Shown here: positions 52,498-64,000 of the stretch, one piece after another
How the letters are laid out: every line of letters starts with the position of its first letter
Numbering within the stretch: the stretch's first letter is position 1
From: Hippophae tibetana
Lineage: Eukaryota > Streptophyta > Magnoliopsida > Rosales > Elaeagnaceae
Reading direction: 5' to 3'
DNA length: 64,000 bases
Assembly: GCA_037013495.1 (NCBI GenBank)
Contig: CM072810.1
Coordinates: forward strand, 80,026,449-80,090,448
Notes under the pieces: generated by a model
Told to the model about the DNA's origin: nothing
Seen by the model: only the letters and a program-made list of their open reading frames with translations
The model's database searches: none
Position numbers and translations under genes: made by a program

Positions 52498-52590
52498 CTT
52501 AGTTTTTAGTTTCTCTTAGTTTCTTTCTTAGTTTCTAAGCTTTTCTTAGTTTTTCTCTTAGTTTTTAGTTCAATTCTCTTAGGTTTAGTG
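52498..52590 (+). repeat. CTTAGTTT(CT) short repeats in the LTR leader
   Basis: About eight imperfect copies of CTTAGTTTTT or CTTAGTTTCT follow each other downstream of the TATA box. They give a pyrimidine-rich transcript leader. No coding potential. Confidence 0.75.
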
Positions 52591-53195
52591 TTCTTCTCTT
52601 TTTGAGAGGAACTTGTAATGTTTTTGTAATAATTTAGATTTTTGATTCAATATATGGAAGTGCAAATTCCGCTCGGAGGTTTTCTAGCAACGGGAATAGC
52701 GTCGAAGTTCTGTAAGGATTTTATTTTCTTTACAGTTATTTTTATGCTTTATTCTTACATGTTATATTCAACTTGTCTGTGGTTAAATTTAACTATGCTA
52801 GCTGTTTAGTAAAAATGATGTAATAACGACGTTGTTATGCTTGCGAAATATTAAATAGGTAAAAATCTTTAAAATGAATTGATTTTGTTTTTATTCAAGA
52901 TTTTATATTAAGAATGTTAGAGAGAAATATATTATTTTTCATTACAAACTTAAACCCGAAAATTAGATTTTAAGGTTTAGTTATCCGGTCTAATTTAGAG
53001 TAGTGCTCTTTTATTTGTTGGTACAATCGCCCGGTAGTTAGAGTGAAACTCTATTTCAAAAGTTTTTATAAGAATTATTATGTGAAAATGTATTGACAAC
53101 ATGTTTTCAATAGTGGTTTTAAAACTTGAAAGTTAGTACTCGGATAATTAAATTCTTAAGTTTAATTTGGACACCTTGAATAATGTTTAAATTGT

Positions 53196-53347
53196 CTAAC
53201 CCCACCAAAGGTGGCATTTAAATGGTTCATTTTCAATCTCTTAGAAAAAGGAATTAATTTAATTAAGCATATTAGTTATCAACCCCACCCATAGGTGTTA
53301 ATTGATTTGTTTAGTTAACAAAGAATATCTAACCCCACCAAAGGTGG
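53196..53347 (+). repeat. Three short AACCCCACC...GGTG hairpin motifs in the LTR
   Basis: AACCCCACCAAAGGTGG occurs at about 53198-53214 and 53331-53347, with a variant AACCCCACCCATAGGTG at 53281-53297. Each can form a CCACC/GGTGG or CACC/GGTG stem. The motifs lie about 83 and 50 bp apart. Function unknown. Confidence 0.65.
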
Positions 53348-53836
53348 TATTTATATAAAAAAGAGAGAATCAATAAAATATCAATTTATATCTTTAATAA
53401 CCTAGTTAATATGAGCAAGCATAATTAATTTAGTTATTATATCCATAAATACTCCGCTAATATAAATGATAAAAACATTGCATGAATATTTATTGAAACC
53501 GTATATATGTTTATTTTTAGATAATTATTTACTGAATTTGTATCTATGTTTATTTTTATGTTATTAGATTATATTTAATTAATCTGTATATATGTTTATT
53601 TTATGTTATTAGATTGGGAACACAAAAACCAAACTATCGTGACAGGATGTTTAGGATTTAATTTCGTTTTTAAAAGTTTGAATAATAAATTAAAAACCAC
53701 ATACATTCCTTCCTTAGATCGACCTTGGGAGTATACTTATCATTTTCTTCGAAATTATTCGTGCACTTACGAGAGTTTTATAAATATAAAAACCAAAGTA
53801 TTTGCGGGAATCGGCGATGCCGGTTTTCGTTCATCA

Positions 53837-56800
53837 ATAACCGAGTAAACAATTATCGCAGTTAATTGTTGGAACTCTTATTTATCAAATGTTTTCTTGT
53901 TTTTCAAAATGTGAGCAGTATTCCCTTCTTTTTCTCTTCGCCTGTATTTTTTAAAGAATAGAGATTGATTGAATAAATTAACAAATAACCCTTGGTCAGA
54001 ACCAATATCTACTTTATAGCTCTTATGAATAAAACTGAAAGGAAGTAAAATGGAAATGTTGCAACAAAAGGTTTAAACCCTATTTAAGTGACGTAAAAGA
54101 CGGAATTTGTTTACAAAAATGAGTATCCAAAGCATGGAAAATTAATATTTTGTGAATCTATACGATCTTCAATTTGATGTAATATAATTGTCGTTTCAAT
54201 ACACGAGTACAAGATTATCGTAGTGAATAGTTGCGACACATATTTATTAAATTTTTTGTTGTTTTTGAAAATGTGAATAGTATCCATTTTATTTTTCTTT
54301 CTCTTATATTTTTTTCAAGAATATAGATTGAATGAAAACAATAATAAATAACCCTTCGTGGGCATGAATACCTTCATTACAGCTCTTTTGAATAAAATCC
54401 AAAGTAAGTAAAATGGAAATGGTGTGACAATAACATTAAAACCTTTCTAGGTGATGTAAATGATGCCATTTGTGTTCAAAAATGAGGTTCCAAATCAAGG
54501 AATATTAATATTGTGTTAGTCTATACAATCTGTGATTTGATATATTGTAATTCTTGTGTCGATAACCAAGTAAACAATTATCATAGTTAATAGTTGGAAG
54601 TCATATTTATCAAATATTTTGTTGTTTTTCAAAATGTGAGCAGTATTCCCTTCTTTTTCTCTTCTCTTATATTTTTTAAAGAATAGAGATTGATTGAATA
54701 AATTAATAAATAACCCTTCGTCGGACCCAATTTCTACTTTATAGCTCATTTGAATAAAACGGAAAGGAAGTAAAATGGAAATGTTGCAACAAAACGTTTA
54801 AACCCTAATTAAGTGACGTAAACGATGGAATTTGTGTACAAAAATGAGTTTCCAAAGCAAGGAAAATTAATATTGTGTGAATCTATACGATCTTCAATTT
54901 GATATATTATAATATTCGTTTCAATACACGAGTACAAGATAAATGTAGTGAATTTTTGCGACACATATTTATTAATTTTTTTGTGGTTTTTGAAAATGTG
55001 AATAGTATCCATTTTATTTTTCTTTCTCTTATATTTTTGAAAGAATATAGATTGAATGAAAACAATAATAAATAACCCTTCATGGGCACGAATACCTTCA
55101 TTATAGCTCTTTTGAATAAAATCGAAAGTAAGTAAAATGGAAAGGGTGTGACAATAACATTAAAACCTTGCTAAGTGATGTAAACGATGACATTTGTGTT
55201 CAAAAATGAGGTTGCAAATTTAGGAATATTAATATTTTGTTAGTCTATACAATATGTGATTTGAAATATTGTAATTCTAGTGTCGATAACCGAGTAAACA
55301 ATTATCGCAGTTAATATTTGGAACTCTTATGTATCAAATGTTTTCTTGTTTTTCAAAATGTGAGCAGTATTCCCTTATTTTTCTCTTCTCTTATATTTTT
55401 TAAAGAATAGAGATTGATTGAATAAATAAATAAATAACCCCTGGTCGGACCCAATATCAAATTTATAGCTGTTTTGAATAAAACCGAAAGGACTTAAAAC
55501 GGAAATGTTGCAACAAAACGTTTAAACCCTAATTAAGTGACGTAAACGATGGAATTTGTGTACAAATGAGTTTCTAAAGCAAGGAAAATTAATATTGTGT
55601 GAATCTATACGATCTTCAATTTGATATATTATAATATTCGTTTCAATACACGAGTACAAGATAAACGTAGTGAATTTTTGCGACACATATTTATTAATTT
55701 TTTTGTGGTTTTTGAAAATGCGAATATTATCCATTTTATTTTTCTTTCTCTTATATTTTTGAAAGAATATAGATTGAATGAAAACAATAATAAATAACCT
55801 TCGTGGGCACGAATACCTTCATTATAGCTCTTTTGAATAAAATCGAAAGTAAGTAAAACGGAAATGGTGTGACAATAACATTAAAACCTTGCTAAGTGAT
55901 GTAAACGATGCCATTTGTGTTCAAAAATGAGGTTGCAAATTTAGGAATATTAATATTTTGTTAGTCTATACAATATGTGATTTGAAATATTGTCATTCTA
56001 GTGTCGATAACCGAGTAAACAATTATCGCAGTTAATTGTTGGAACTCTTATTTATCAAATGTTTTCTTGTTTTTCAAAATGTGAGCAGTATTCCCTTCTT
56101 TTTCTCTTCGCCTGTATTTTTTAAAGAATAGAGATTGATTGAATAAATTAATAAATAACCCTTGGTCGGAACCAATATCTACTTTATAGCTCTTATGAAT
56201 AAAACTGAAAGGAAGTAAAATGGAAATGTTGCAACAAAAGGTTTAAACCCTATTTAAGTGACGTAAAAGACGGAATTTGTTTACAAAAATGAGTATCCAA
56301 AGCATGGAAAATTAATATTTTGTGAATCTATACGATCTTCAATTTGATGTAATATAATTGTCGTTTCAATACACGAGTACAAGATTATCGTAGTGAATAG
56401 TTGCGACACATATTTATTAAATATTTTGTTGTTTTTTAAAATGTGAATAGTATCCATTTTATTTTTCTTTCTCTTATATTTTTTTCAAGAATATAGATTG
56501 AATGAAAACAATAATAAATAACCCTTGGTTGGCACCAATATCTTCATTACAGCCCTTTTGAATAAAATCCAAAGTAAGTAAAACGGAAATGGTGTGACAA
56601 TAACATTAAAACCTTTCTAAGTGATGTAAATGATGCCATTTGTGTTCAAAAATGAGGTTCCAAATCAAGGAATATTAATATTGTGTTAGTCTATACAATC
56701 TGTGATTTGATATATTGTAATTCTTGTGTCGATAACCAAGTAAACAATTATCGTAGTTAATAGTTGGAAGTCATATTTATCAAATATTTTGTTGTTTTTC

Positions 56801-59800
56801 AAAATGTGAGCAGTATTCCCTTCTTTTTCTCTTCTCTTATATTTTTTAAGGAATAGAGATTGATTGAATAAATTAATAAATAACCCTTCGTCGGACCCAA
56901 TTTCTACTTTATAGCTCATTTGAATAAAACGGAAAGGAAGTAAAATGGAAATGTTGCAACAAAACGTTTAAACCCTAATTAAGTGACGTAAACGATGGAA
57001 TTTGTGTACAAAAATGAGTTTCCAAAGCAAGGAAAATTAATATTGTGTGAATCTATACGATCTTCAATTTGATATATTATAATATTCATTTCAATACACG
57101 AGTACAAGATAAACGTAGTGAATTTTGGCGACACATATTTATTAATTTTTTTGTGGTTTTTGAAAATGTGAATAGTATCCATTTTATTTTGCTTTCTCTT
57201 ATATTTTTGAAAGAATATAGATTGAATGAAAACAATAATAAAGAACCCTTCGTGGGCACGAATACCTTCATTATAGCTCTTTTGAATAAAATCGAAAGTA
57301 AGTAAAACGGAAATGGTGTGACAATAACATTAAAACCTTGCAAAGTGATGTAAACGATGCCATTTGTGTTCAAAAATGAGGTTGCAAATTTAGGAATATT
57401 AATATTTTGTTAGTCTATACAATATGTGATTTGAAATATTGTCATTCTAGTGTCGGTAACCGAGTAAACAATTATCGCAGTTAATTGTTGGAACTCTTAT
57501 TTATCAAATGTTTTCTTGTTTTTCAAAATGTGAGGAGTATTCCTTTCTTTTTCTCTTCGCCTGTATTTTTTAAAGAATAGAGATTGATTGAATAAATTAA
57601 CAAATAACCCTTGGTCAGAACCAATATCTACTTTATAGCTCTTATGAATAAAACTGAAAGGAAGTAAAATGGAAATGTTGCAACAAAAGGTTTAAACCCT
57701 ATTTAAGTGACGTAAAAGACGGAATTTGTTTACAAAAATGAGTATCCAAAGCATGGAAAATTAATATTTTGTGAATCTATACGATCTTCAATTTGATGTA
57801 ATATAATTGTCGTTTCAATACACGAGTACAAGATTATCGTAGTGAATAGTTGCGACACATATTTATTAAATTTTTTTTGTTTTTGAAAATGTGAATAGTA
57901 TCCATTTTATTTTTCTTTCTCTTATATTTTTTTCAAGAATATAGATTGAATGAAAACAATAATAAATAACCCTTCGTGGGCATGAATACCTTCATTACAG
58001 CTCTTTTGAATAAAATCCAAAGTAAGTAAAACGGAAATGGTGTGACAATAACATTAAAACCTTTCTAGGTGATGTAAATGATGCCATTTGTGTTCAAAAA
58101 TGAGGTTCCAAATCAAGGAATATTAATATTGTGTTAGTCTATACAATCTGTGATTTGATATATTGTAATTCTTGTGTCGATAACCAAGTAAACAATTATC
58201 GTAGTTAATAGTTGGAAGTCATATTTATCAAATATTTTGTTGTTTTTCAAAATGTGAGCAGTATTCCCTTCTTTTTCTCTTCTCTTATATTTTTTAAAGA
58301 ATAGAGATTGATTGAATAAATTAATAAATAACCCTTCGTCGGACCCAATTTCTACTTTATAGCTCATTTGAATAAAACAGAAAGGAAGTAAAATGGAAAT
58401 GTTGCAACAAAACGTTTAAACCCTAATTAAGTGACGTAAAAGACGGAATTTGTTTACAAAAATGAGTATCCAAAGCATGGAAAATTAATATTTTGTGAAT
58501 CTATACGATCTTCAATTTGATGTAATATAATTGTCGTTTCAATACACGAGTACAAGATTATCGTAGTGAATAGTTGCGACACATATTTATTAAATTTTTT
58601 GTTGTTTTTGAAAATGTGAATAGTATCCATTTTATTTTTCTTTATCTTATATTTTTGAAAGAATATAGATTGAATGAAAACAATAATAAATAACCCTTCA
58701 TGGGCACGAATACCTTCATTATAGCTCTTTTGAATAAAATCGAAAGTAAGTAAAACGGAAAGGGTGTGACAATAACATTAAAACCTTGCTAAGTGATGTA
58801 AACGATGCCATTTGTGTTCAAAAATGAGGTTGCAAATTTAGGAATATTAATATTTTGTTAGTCTATACAATATGTGATTTGAAATATTGTAATTCTAGTG
58901 TCGATAACCGAGTAAACAATTATCGCAGTTAATATTTGGAACTCTTATGTATCAAATGTTTTCTTGTTTTTCAAAATGTGAGCAGTATTCCCTTATTTTT
59001 CTCTTCTCTTATATTTTTTAAAGAATAGAGATTGATTGAATAAATTAATAAATAACCCCTGGTCGGACCCAATATCAAATTTATAGCTGTTTTGAATAAA
59101 ACCGAAAGGACTAAAAACGGAAATGTTGCAACAAAACGTTTAAACCCTAATTAAGTGACGTAAACGATGGAATTTGTGTACAAAAATGAGTTTCCAAAGC
59201 AAGGAAAATTAATATTGTGTGAATCTATACGATCTTCAATTTGATATATTATAATATTCGTTTCAATACACGAGTACAAGATAAACGTAGTGAATTTTTG
59301 CGACACATATTTATTAATTTTTTTGTGGTTTTTGAAAATGTGAATATTATCCATTTTATTTTTCTTTCTCTTATATTTTTGAAAGAATATAGATTGAATG
59401 AAAACAATAATAAATAACCCTTCGTGGGCACGAATACCTTCATTATAGCTCTTTTGAATAAAATCGAAAGTAAGTAAAACGGAAATGGTGTGACAATAAC
59501 ATTAAAACCTTGCTAAGTGATGTAAACGATGCCATTTGTGTTCAAAAATGAGGTTGCAAATTTAGGAATATTAATATTTTGTTAGTCTATACAATATGTG
59601 ATTTGAAATATTGTCATTCTAGTGTCGATAACCGAGTAAATAATTATCGTAGTTAATTGTTGGAACTCTTATTTATCAAATGTTTTCTTGTTTTTCAAAA
59701 TGTGAGCAGTATTCCCTTCTTTTTCTCTTCGCATGTATTTTTTAAAGAATAGAGATTGATTGAATAAATTAATAAATAACCCTTGGTCGGAACCAATATC

Positions 59801-62800
59801 TACTTTATAGCTCTTATGAATAAAACTGAAAGGAAGTAAAATGGAAATGTTGCAACAAAAGGTTTAAACCCTATTTAAGTGACGTAAAAGACGGAATTTG
59901 TTTACAAAAATGAGTATCCAAAGCATGGAAAATTAATATTTTGTGAATCTATACGATCTTCAATTTGATGTAATATAATTTTCGTTTCAATACACGAGTA
60001 CAAGATTATCGTAGTGAATAGTTGCGACACATATTTATTAAATTTTTTGTTGTTTTTGAAAATGTGAATAGTATCCATTTTATTTTTCTTTCTCTTATAT
60101 TTTTTTCAAGAATATAGATTGAATGAAAACAATAATAAATAAACCTTGGTTGGCACCAATATCTTCATTACAGCTCTTTTGAATAAAATCCAAATTAAGT
60201 AAAACGGAAATGGTGTGACAATAACATTAAAACCTTTCTAAGTGATGTAAATGATGTCATTTGTGTTCAAAAATGAGGTTCCAAATCAAGGAATATTAAT
60301 ATTGTGTTAGTCTATACAATCTGTGATTTGATATATTGTAATTCTTGTGTCGCTAACCAAGTAAACAATTATCGTAGTTAATAGTTGGAAGTCATATTTA
60401 TCAAATATTTTGTTGTTTTTCAAAATGTGAGCAGTATTCCCTTCTTTTTCTCTTCTCTTATATTTTTTAAGGAATAGAGATTGATTGAATAAATTAATAA
60501 ATAACACTTCGTCGGACCCAATTTCTACTTTATAGCTCATTTGAATAAAACAGAAAGGAAGTAAAATGGAAATGTTGCAACAAAACGTTTAAACCCTAAT
60601 TAAGTGACGTAAACGATGGAATTTGTGTACAAAAATGAGTTTCCAAAGCAAGGAAAATTAATATTTTGTGAATCTATACGATCTTCAATTTGATATATTA
60701 TAATATTCGTTTCAATACACGAGTACAAGATAAACGTAGTGAATTTTTGCGACACATATTTATTAATTTTTTTGTGGTTTTTGAAAATGTGAATATTATA
60801 CATTTTATTTTTCTTTCTCTTATATTTTTGAAAGAATATAGATTGAATGAAAACAATAATAAATAACCCTTCGTGGGCACGAATACCTTCATTATAGCTC
60901 TTTTGAATAAAATCGAAAGTAAGTAAAACGGAAATGGTGTGACAATAACATTAAAACCTTGCTAAGTGATGTAAACGATGCCATTTGTGTTCAAAAATGA
61001 GGTTGCAAATTTAGGAATATTAATATTTTGTTAGTCTATACAATATGTGATTTGAAATATTGTCATTCTAGTGTCGATAACCGAGTAAATAATTATCGCA
61101 GTTAATTGTTGGAACTCTTATTTATCAAATGTTTTCTTGTTTTTCAAAATGTGAGCAGTATTCCCTTCTTTTTCTCTTCGCATGTATTTTTTAAAGAATA
61201 GAGATTGATTGAATAAATTAATAAATAACCCTTGGTCGGAACCAATATCTACTTTATAGCTCTTATGAATAAAACTGAAAGGAAGTAAAATGGAAATGTT
61301 GCAACAAAAGGTTTAAACCCTATTTAAGTGACGTAAAAGACGGAATTTGTTTACAAAAATGAGTATCCAAAGCATGGAAAATTAATATTTTGTGAATCTA
61401 TACGATCTTCAATTTGATGTAATATAATTTTCGTTTCAATACACGAGTACAAGATTATCGTAGTGAATAGTTGCGACACATATTTATTAAATTTTTTGTT
61501 GTTTTTGAAAATGTGAATAGTATCCATTTTATTTTTCTTTCTCTTATATTTTTTTCAAGAATATAGATTGAATGAAAACAATAATAAATAACCCTTGGTT
61601 GGCACCAATATCTTCATTACAGCTCTTTTGAATAAAATCCAAATTAAGTAAAACGGAAATGGTGTGACAATAACATTAAAACCTTTCTAAGTGATGTAAA
61701 TGATGTCATTTGTGTTCAAAAATGAGGTTCCAAATCAAGGAATATTAATATTGTGTTAGTCTATACAATCTGTGATTTGATATATTGTAATTCTTGTGTC
61801 GCTAACCAAGTAAACAATTATCGTAGTTAATAGTTGGAAGTCATATTTATCAAATATTTTGTTGTTTTTCAAAATGTGAGCAGTATTCCCTTCTTTTTCT
61901 CTTCTCTTATATTTTTTAAGGAATAGAGATTGATTGAATAAATTAATAAATAACACTTCGTCGGACCCAATTTCTACTTTATAGCTCATTTGAATAAAAC
62001 AGAAAGGAAGTAAAATGGAAATGTTGCAACAAAACGTTTAAACCCTAATTAAGTGACGTAAACGATGGAATTTGTGTACAAAAATGAGTTTCCAAAGCAA
62101 GGAAAATTAATATTTTGTGAATCTATACGATCTTCAATTTGATATATTATAATATTCATTTCAATACACGAGTACAAGATAAACGTAGTGAATTTTTGCG
62201 ACACATATTTATTAATTTTTTTGTGGTTTTTGAAAATGTGAATATTATCCATTTTATTTTTCTTTCTCTTATATTTTTGAAAGAATATAGATTGAATGAA
62301 AACAATAATAAATAACCCTTCGTGGGCACGAATACCTTCATTATAGCTCTTTTGAATAAAATCGAAAGTAAGTAAAACGGAAATGGTGTGACAATAACAT
62401 TAAAACCTTGCTAAGTGATGTAAACGATGCCATTTGTGTTCAAAAATGAGGTTGCAAATTTAGGAATATTAATATTTTGTTAGTCTATACAATATGTGAT
62501 TTGAAATATTGTCATTCTAGTGTCGATAACCGAGTAAATAATTATCGCAGTTAATTGTTGGAACTCTTATTTATCAAATGTTTTCTTGTTTTTCAAAATG
62601 TGAGCAGTATTCCCTTCTTTTTCTCTTCGCATGTATTTTTTAAAGAATAGAGATTGATTGAATAAATTAATAAATAACCCTTGGTCGGAACCAATATCTA
62701 CTTTATAGCTCTTATGAATAAAACTGAAAGGAAGTAAAATGGAAATGTTGCAACAAAAGGTTTAAACCCTATTTAAGTGACGTAAAAGACGGAATTTGTT

Positions 62801-64000
62801 TACAAAAATGAGTATCCAAAGCATGGAAAATTAATATTTTGTGAATCTATACGATCTTCAATTTGATGTAATATAATTTTCGTTTCAATACACGAGTACA
62901 AGATTATCGTAGTGAATAGTTGCGACACATATTTATTAAATTTTTTGTTGTTTTTGAAAATGTGAATAGTATCCATTTTATTTTTCTTTCTCTTATATTT
63001 TTTTCAAGAATATAGATTGAATGAAAACAATAATAAATAACCCTTGGTTGGCACCAATATCTTCATTACAGCTCTTTTGAATAAAATCCAAATTAAGTAA
63101 AACGGAAATGGTGTGACAATAACATTAAAACCTTTCTAAGTGATGTAAATGATGTCATTTGTGTTCAAAAATGAGGTTCCAAATCAAGGAATATTAATAT
63201 TGTGTTAGTCTATACAATCTGTGATTTGATATATTTTAATTCTTGTGTCGCTAACCAAGTAAACAATTATCGTAGTTAATAGTTGGAAGTCATATTTATC
63301 AAATATTTTGTTGTTTTTCAAAATGTGAGCAGTATTCCCTTCTTTTTCTCTTCTCTTATATTTTTTAAGGAATAGAGATTGATTGAATAAATTAATAAAT
63401 AACACTTCGTCGGACCCAATTTCTACTTTATAGCTCATTTGAATAAAACAGAAAGGAAGTAAAATGGAAATGTTGCAACAAAACGTTTAAACCCTAATTA
63501 AGTGACGTAAACGATGGAATTTGTGTACAAAAATGAGTTTCCAAAGCAAGGAAAATTAATATTTTGTGAATCTATACGATCTTCAATTTGATATATTATA
63601 ATATTCGTTTCAATACACGAGTACAAGATAAACGTAGTGAATTTTTGCGACACATATTTATTAATTTTTTTGTGGTTTTTGAAAATGTGAATATTATCCA
63701 TTTTATTTTTCTTTCTCTTATATTTTTGAAAGAATATAGATTGAATGAAAACAATAATAAATAACCCTTCGTGGGCACGAATACCTTCATTATAAATCTT
63801 TTGAATAAAACCGAAAGTAAGTAAAACGGAAATGGTGTGACAATAACATTAAAACCTTGCTAAGTGATGTAAACGATGCCATTTGAGTTCAAAAATGAGG
63901 TTGCAAATTTAGGAATATTAATATTTTGTTAGTCTATACAATATGTGATTTGAAATATTGTCATTCTAGTGTCGATAACCGAGTAAACAATTATCGCAGT
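53837..64000. repeat. Satellite array, right block
   Basis: The same A/B satellite resumes at ATAACCGAGTAAAC directly after the LTR and continues past the window end. The first 490 bp (53837 on) match 46415-46907, the satellite just left of the retrotransposon, so the two flanks overlap in repeat phase rather than abut. The type-A marker TTTTTTCAAGAATATAG lies at 54316, 56486, 57934, 60107, 61556 and 63005: irregular steps of 2170, 1448 and 2173 first, then a regular 1449. Confidence 0.97.
59250..64000. repeat. Highly homogeneous 1449-bp tetrameric higher-order repeat
   Basis: Each unit has four monomers with their own marks: A1 (TTTTTTCAAGAATATAG), B1 (TTTTTTAAGGAATAGAG), A2 (TTTTTGAAAGAATATAG) and B2 (TTCGCATGTATTTTTTAAAG). 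A1 falls at 60107, 61556 and 63005, exactly 1449 bp apart. Successive units differ at only a handful of positions over 1.4 kb, the highest similarity in the window, so this part was probably amplified most recently. Confidence 0.88.

Larger units (their letters stand above)
46910..53836 (+). mobile_element. 5'-truncated Ty3/gypsy (Athila/Tat-like) LTR retrotransposon
   Basis: From left to right it contains the 3' part of a polyprotein (reverse transcriptase, RNase H, integrase), about 1.9 kb of non-coding sequence, a polypurine tract and a full 3' LTR ending at the satellite. The 5' LTR, primer-binding site, gag and protease are missing, so this is a dead relic unless helped in trans. Pol order (RT-RNase H-integrase) defines Ty3/gypsy. 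The conserved GGGAGGCAACCCA just after pol and the long LTR are features I associate with the Athila/Tat group. There is no envelope-like frame after pol. No matching target duplication is seen, since the left end is a truncation point; ATAAC at 53837-53841 could be the surviving copy. Confidence 0.9.
51834..53836 (+). repeat. 3' LTR, 2003 bp
   Basis: It begins TGATGAGTGC and ends TTCATCA. The outer six bases form a perfect inverted repeat (TGATGA/TCATCA) with canonical TG...CA ends, which fixes both borders. It lies between a polypurine tract and satellite sequence. It contains a GC-rich stretch, bZIP-type motifs and a TATA box (U3), then T/C-rich leader sequence. A short frame at 53603-53848 runs over the LTR end into satellite and is accidental. 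The matching 5' LTR is lost, so insertion age cannot be dated by LTR comparison. Confidence 0.88.

Noticed and set aside
51971..52509. Frames of 67-144 codons on both strands over the GC-rich part of the LTR.
   Set aside because: High GC removes stop codons in several phases; composition is low-complexity and the region is LTR promoter.
53837..64000. Repeated 64-77-codon minus-strand frames beginning MSYKVEIGSDEG or MKVFVP in the right array.
   Set aside because: Same reason: by-products of the 1449-bp repeat. No evidence of a promoter, splicing or selection.

Overview
The window is plant nuclear repeat DNA, almost certainly from a flowering plant. The evidence is an AT-rich satellite array interrupted by two plant-type transposable elements: a CACTA (En/Spm) DNA transposon with many spliced exons, and a Ty3/gypsy retrotransposon remnant with Athila/Tat-like pol. 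I see no host single-copy gene, rRNA or tRNA. I cannot name the species.

Layout. (1) 1-21970: tandem satellite. The basic monomer is about 362 bp, and two diverged types (A and B, roughly 70% alike by eye) alternate to make a dimer of about 724 bp. Dimers are grouped into higher-order units, of 1446 bp in the first 8 kb and of other multiples further on. (2) 21971-31345: a structurally complete CACTA transposon of 9375 bp with TAA target duplications. It holds two intact spliced genes on the + strand: a TNP2-type transposase (3 coding exons, 1108 aa), and a 10-exon gene (837 aa) joining a Transposase_24-like region, a coiled coil, a Pro/Met-rich repeat and a Ulp1-type cysteine protease domain. 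Palindromic GTCGGTT...AACCGAC repeats flank them at both ends. A long imperfect hairpin lies 3' of the second gene. (3) 31346-46909: satellite again, in exact phase with the left side. (4) 46910-53836: a retrotransposon missing its 5' part (no 5' LTR, gag or protease) but keeping most of pol, a long 3' non-coding region and a complete 2003-bp 3' LTR. (5) 53837-64000: satellite to the end, with a very homogeneous 1449-bp tetrameric higher-order repeat over the last 4-5 kb.

How the parts relate. The satellite is the background, and its near-identical higher-order units point to recent unequal exchange or conversion. The CACTA element is a clean insertion: the empty site can be read in other monomers. 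Its two genes look like a cooperating pair, a DDE transposase and a TNP1/TNPA-like accessory protein, perhaps made by alternative splicing from one promoter. The retrotransposon is a broken relic at an out-of-phase junction, so its arrival or later truncation came with rearrangement of the array. The many short minus-strand open frames in the satellite are by-products of the repeat and are not annotated as genes.
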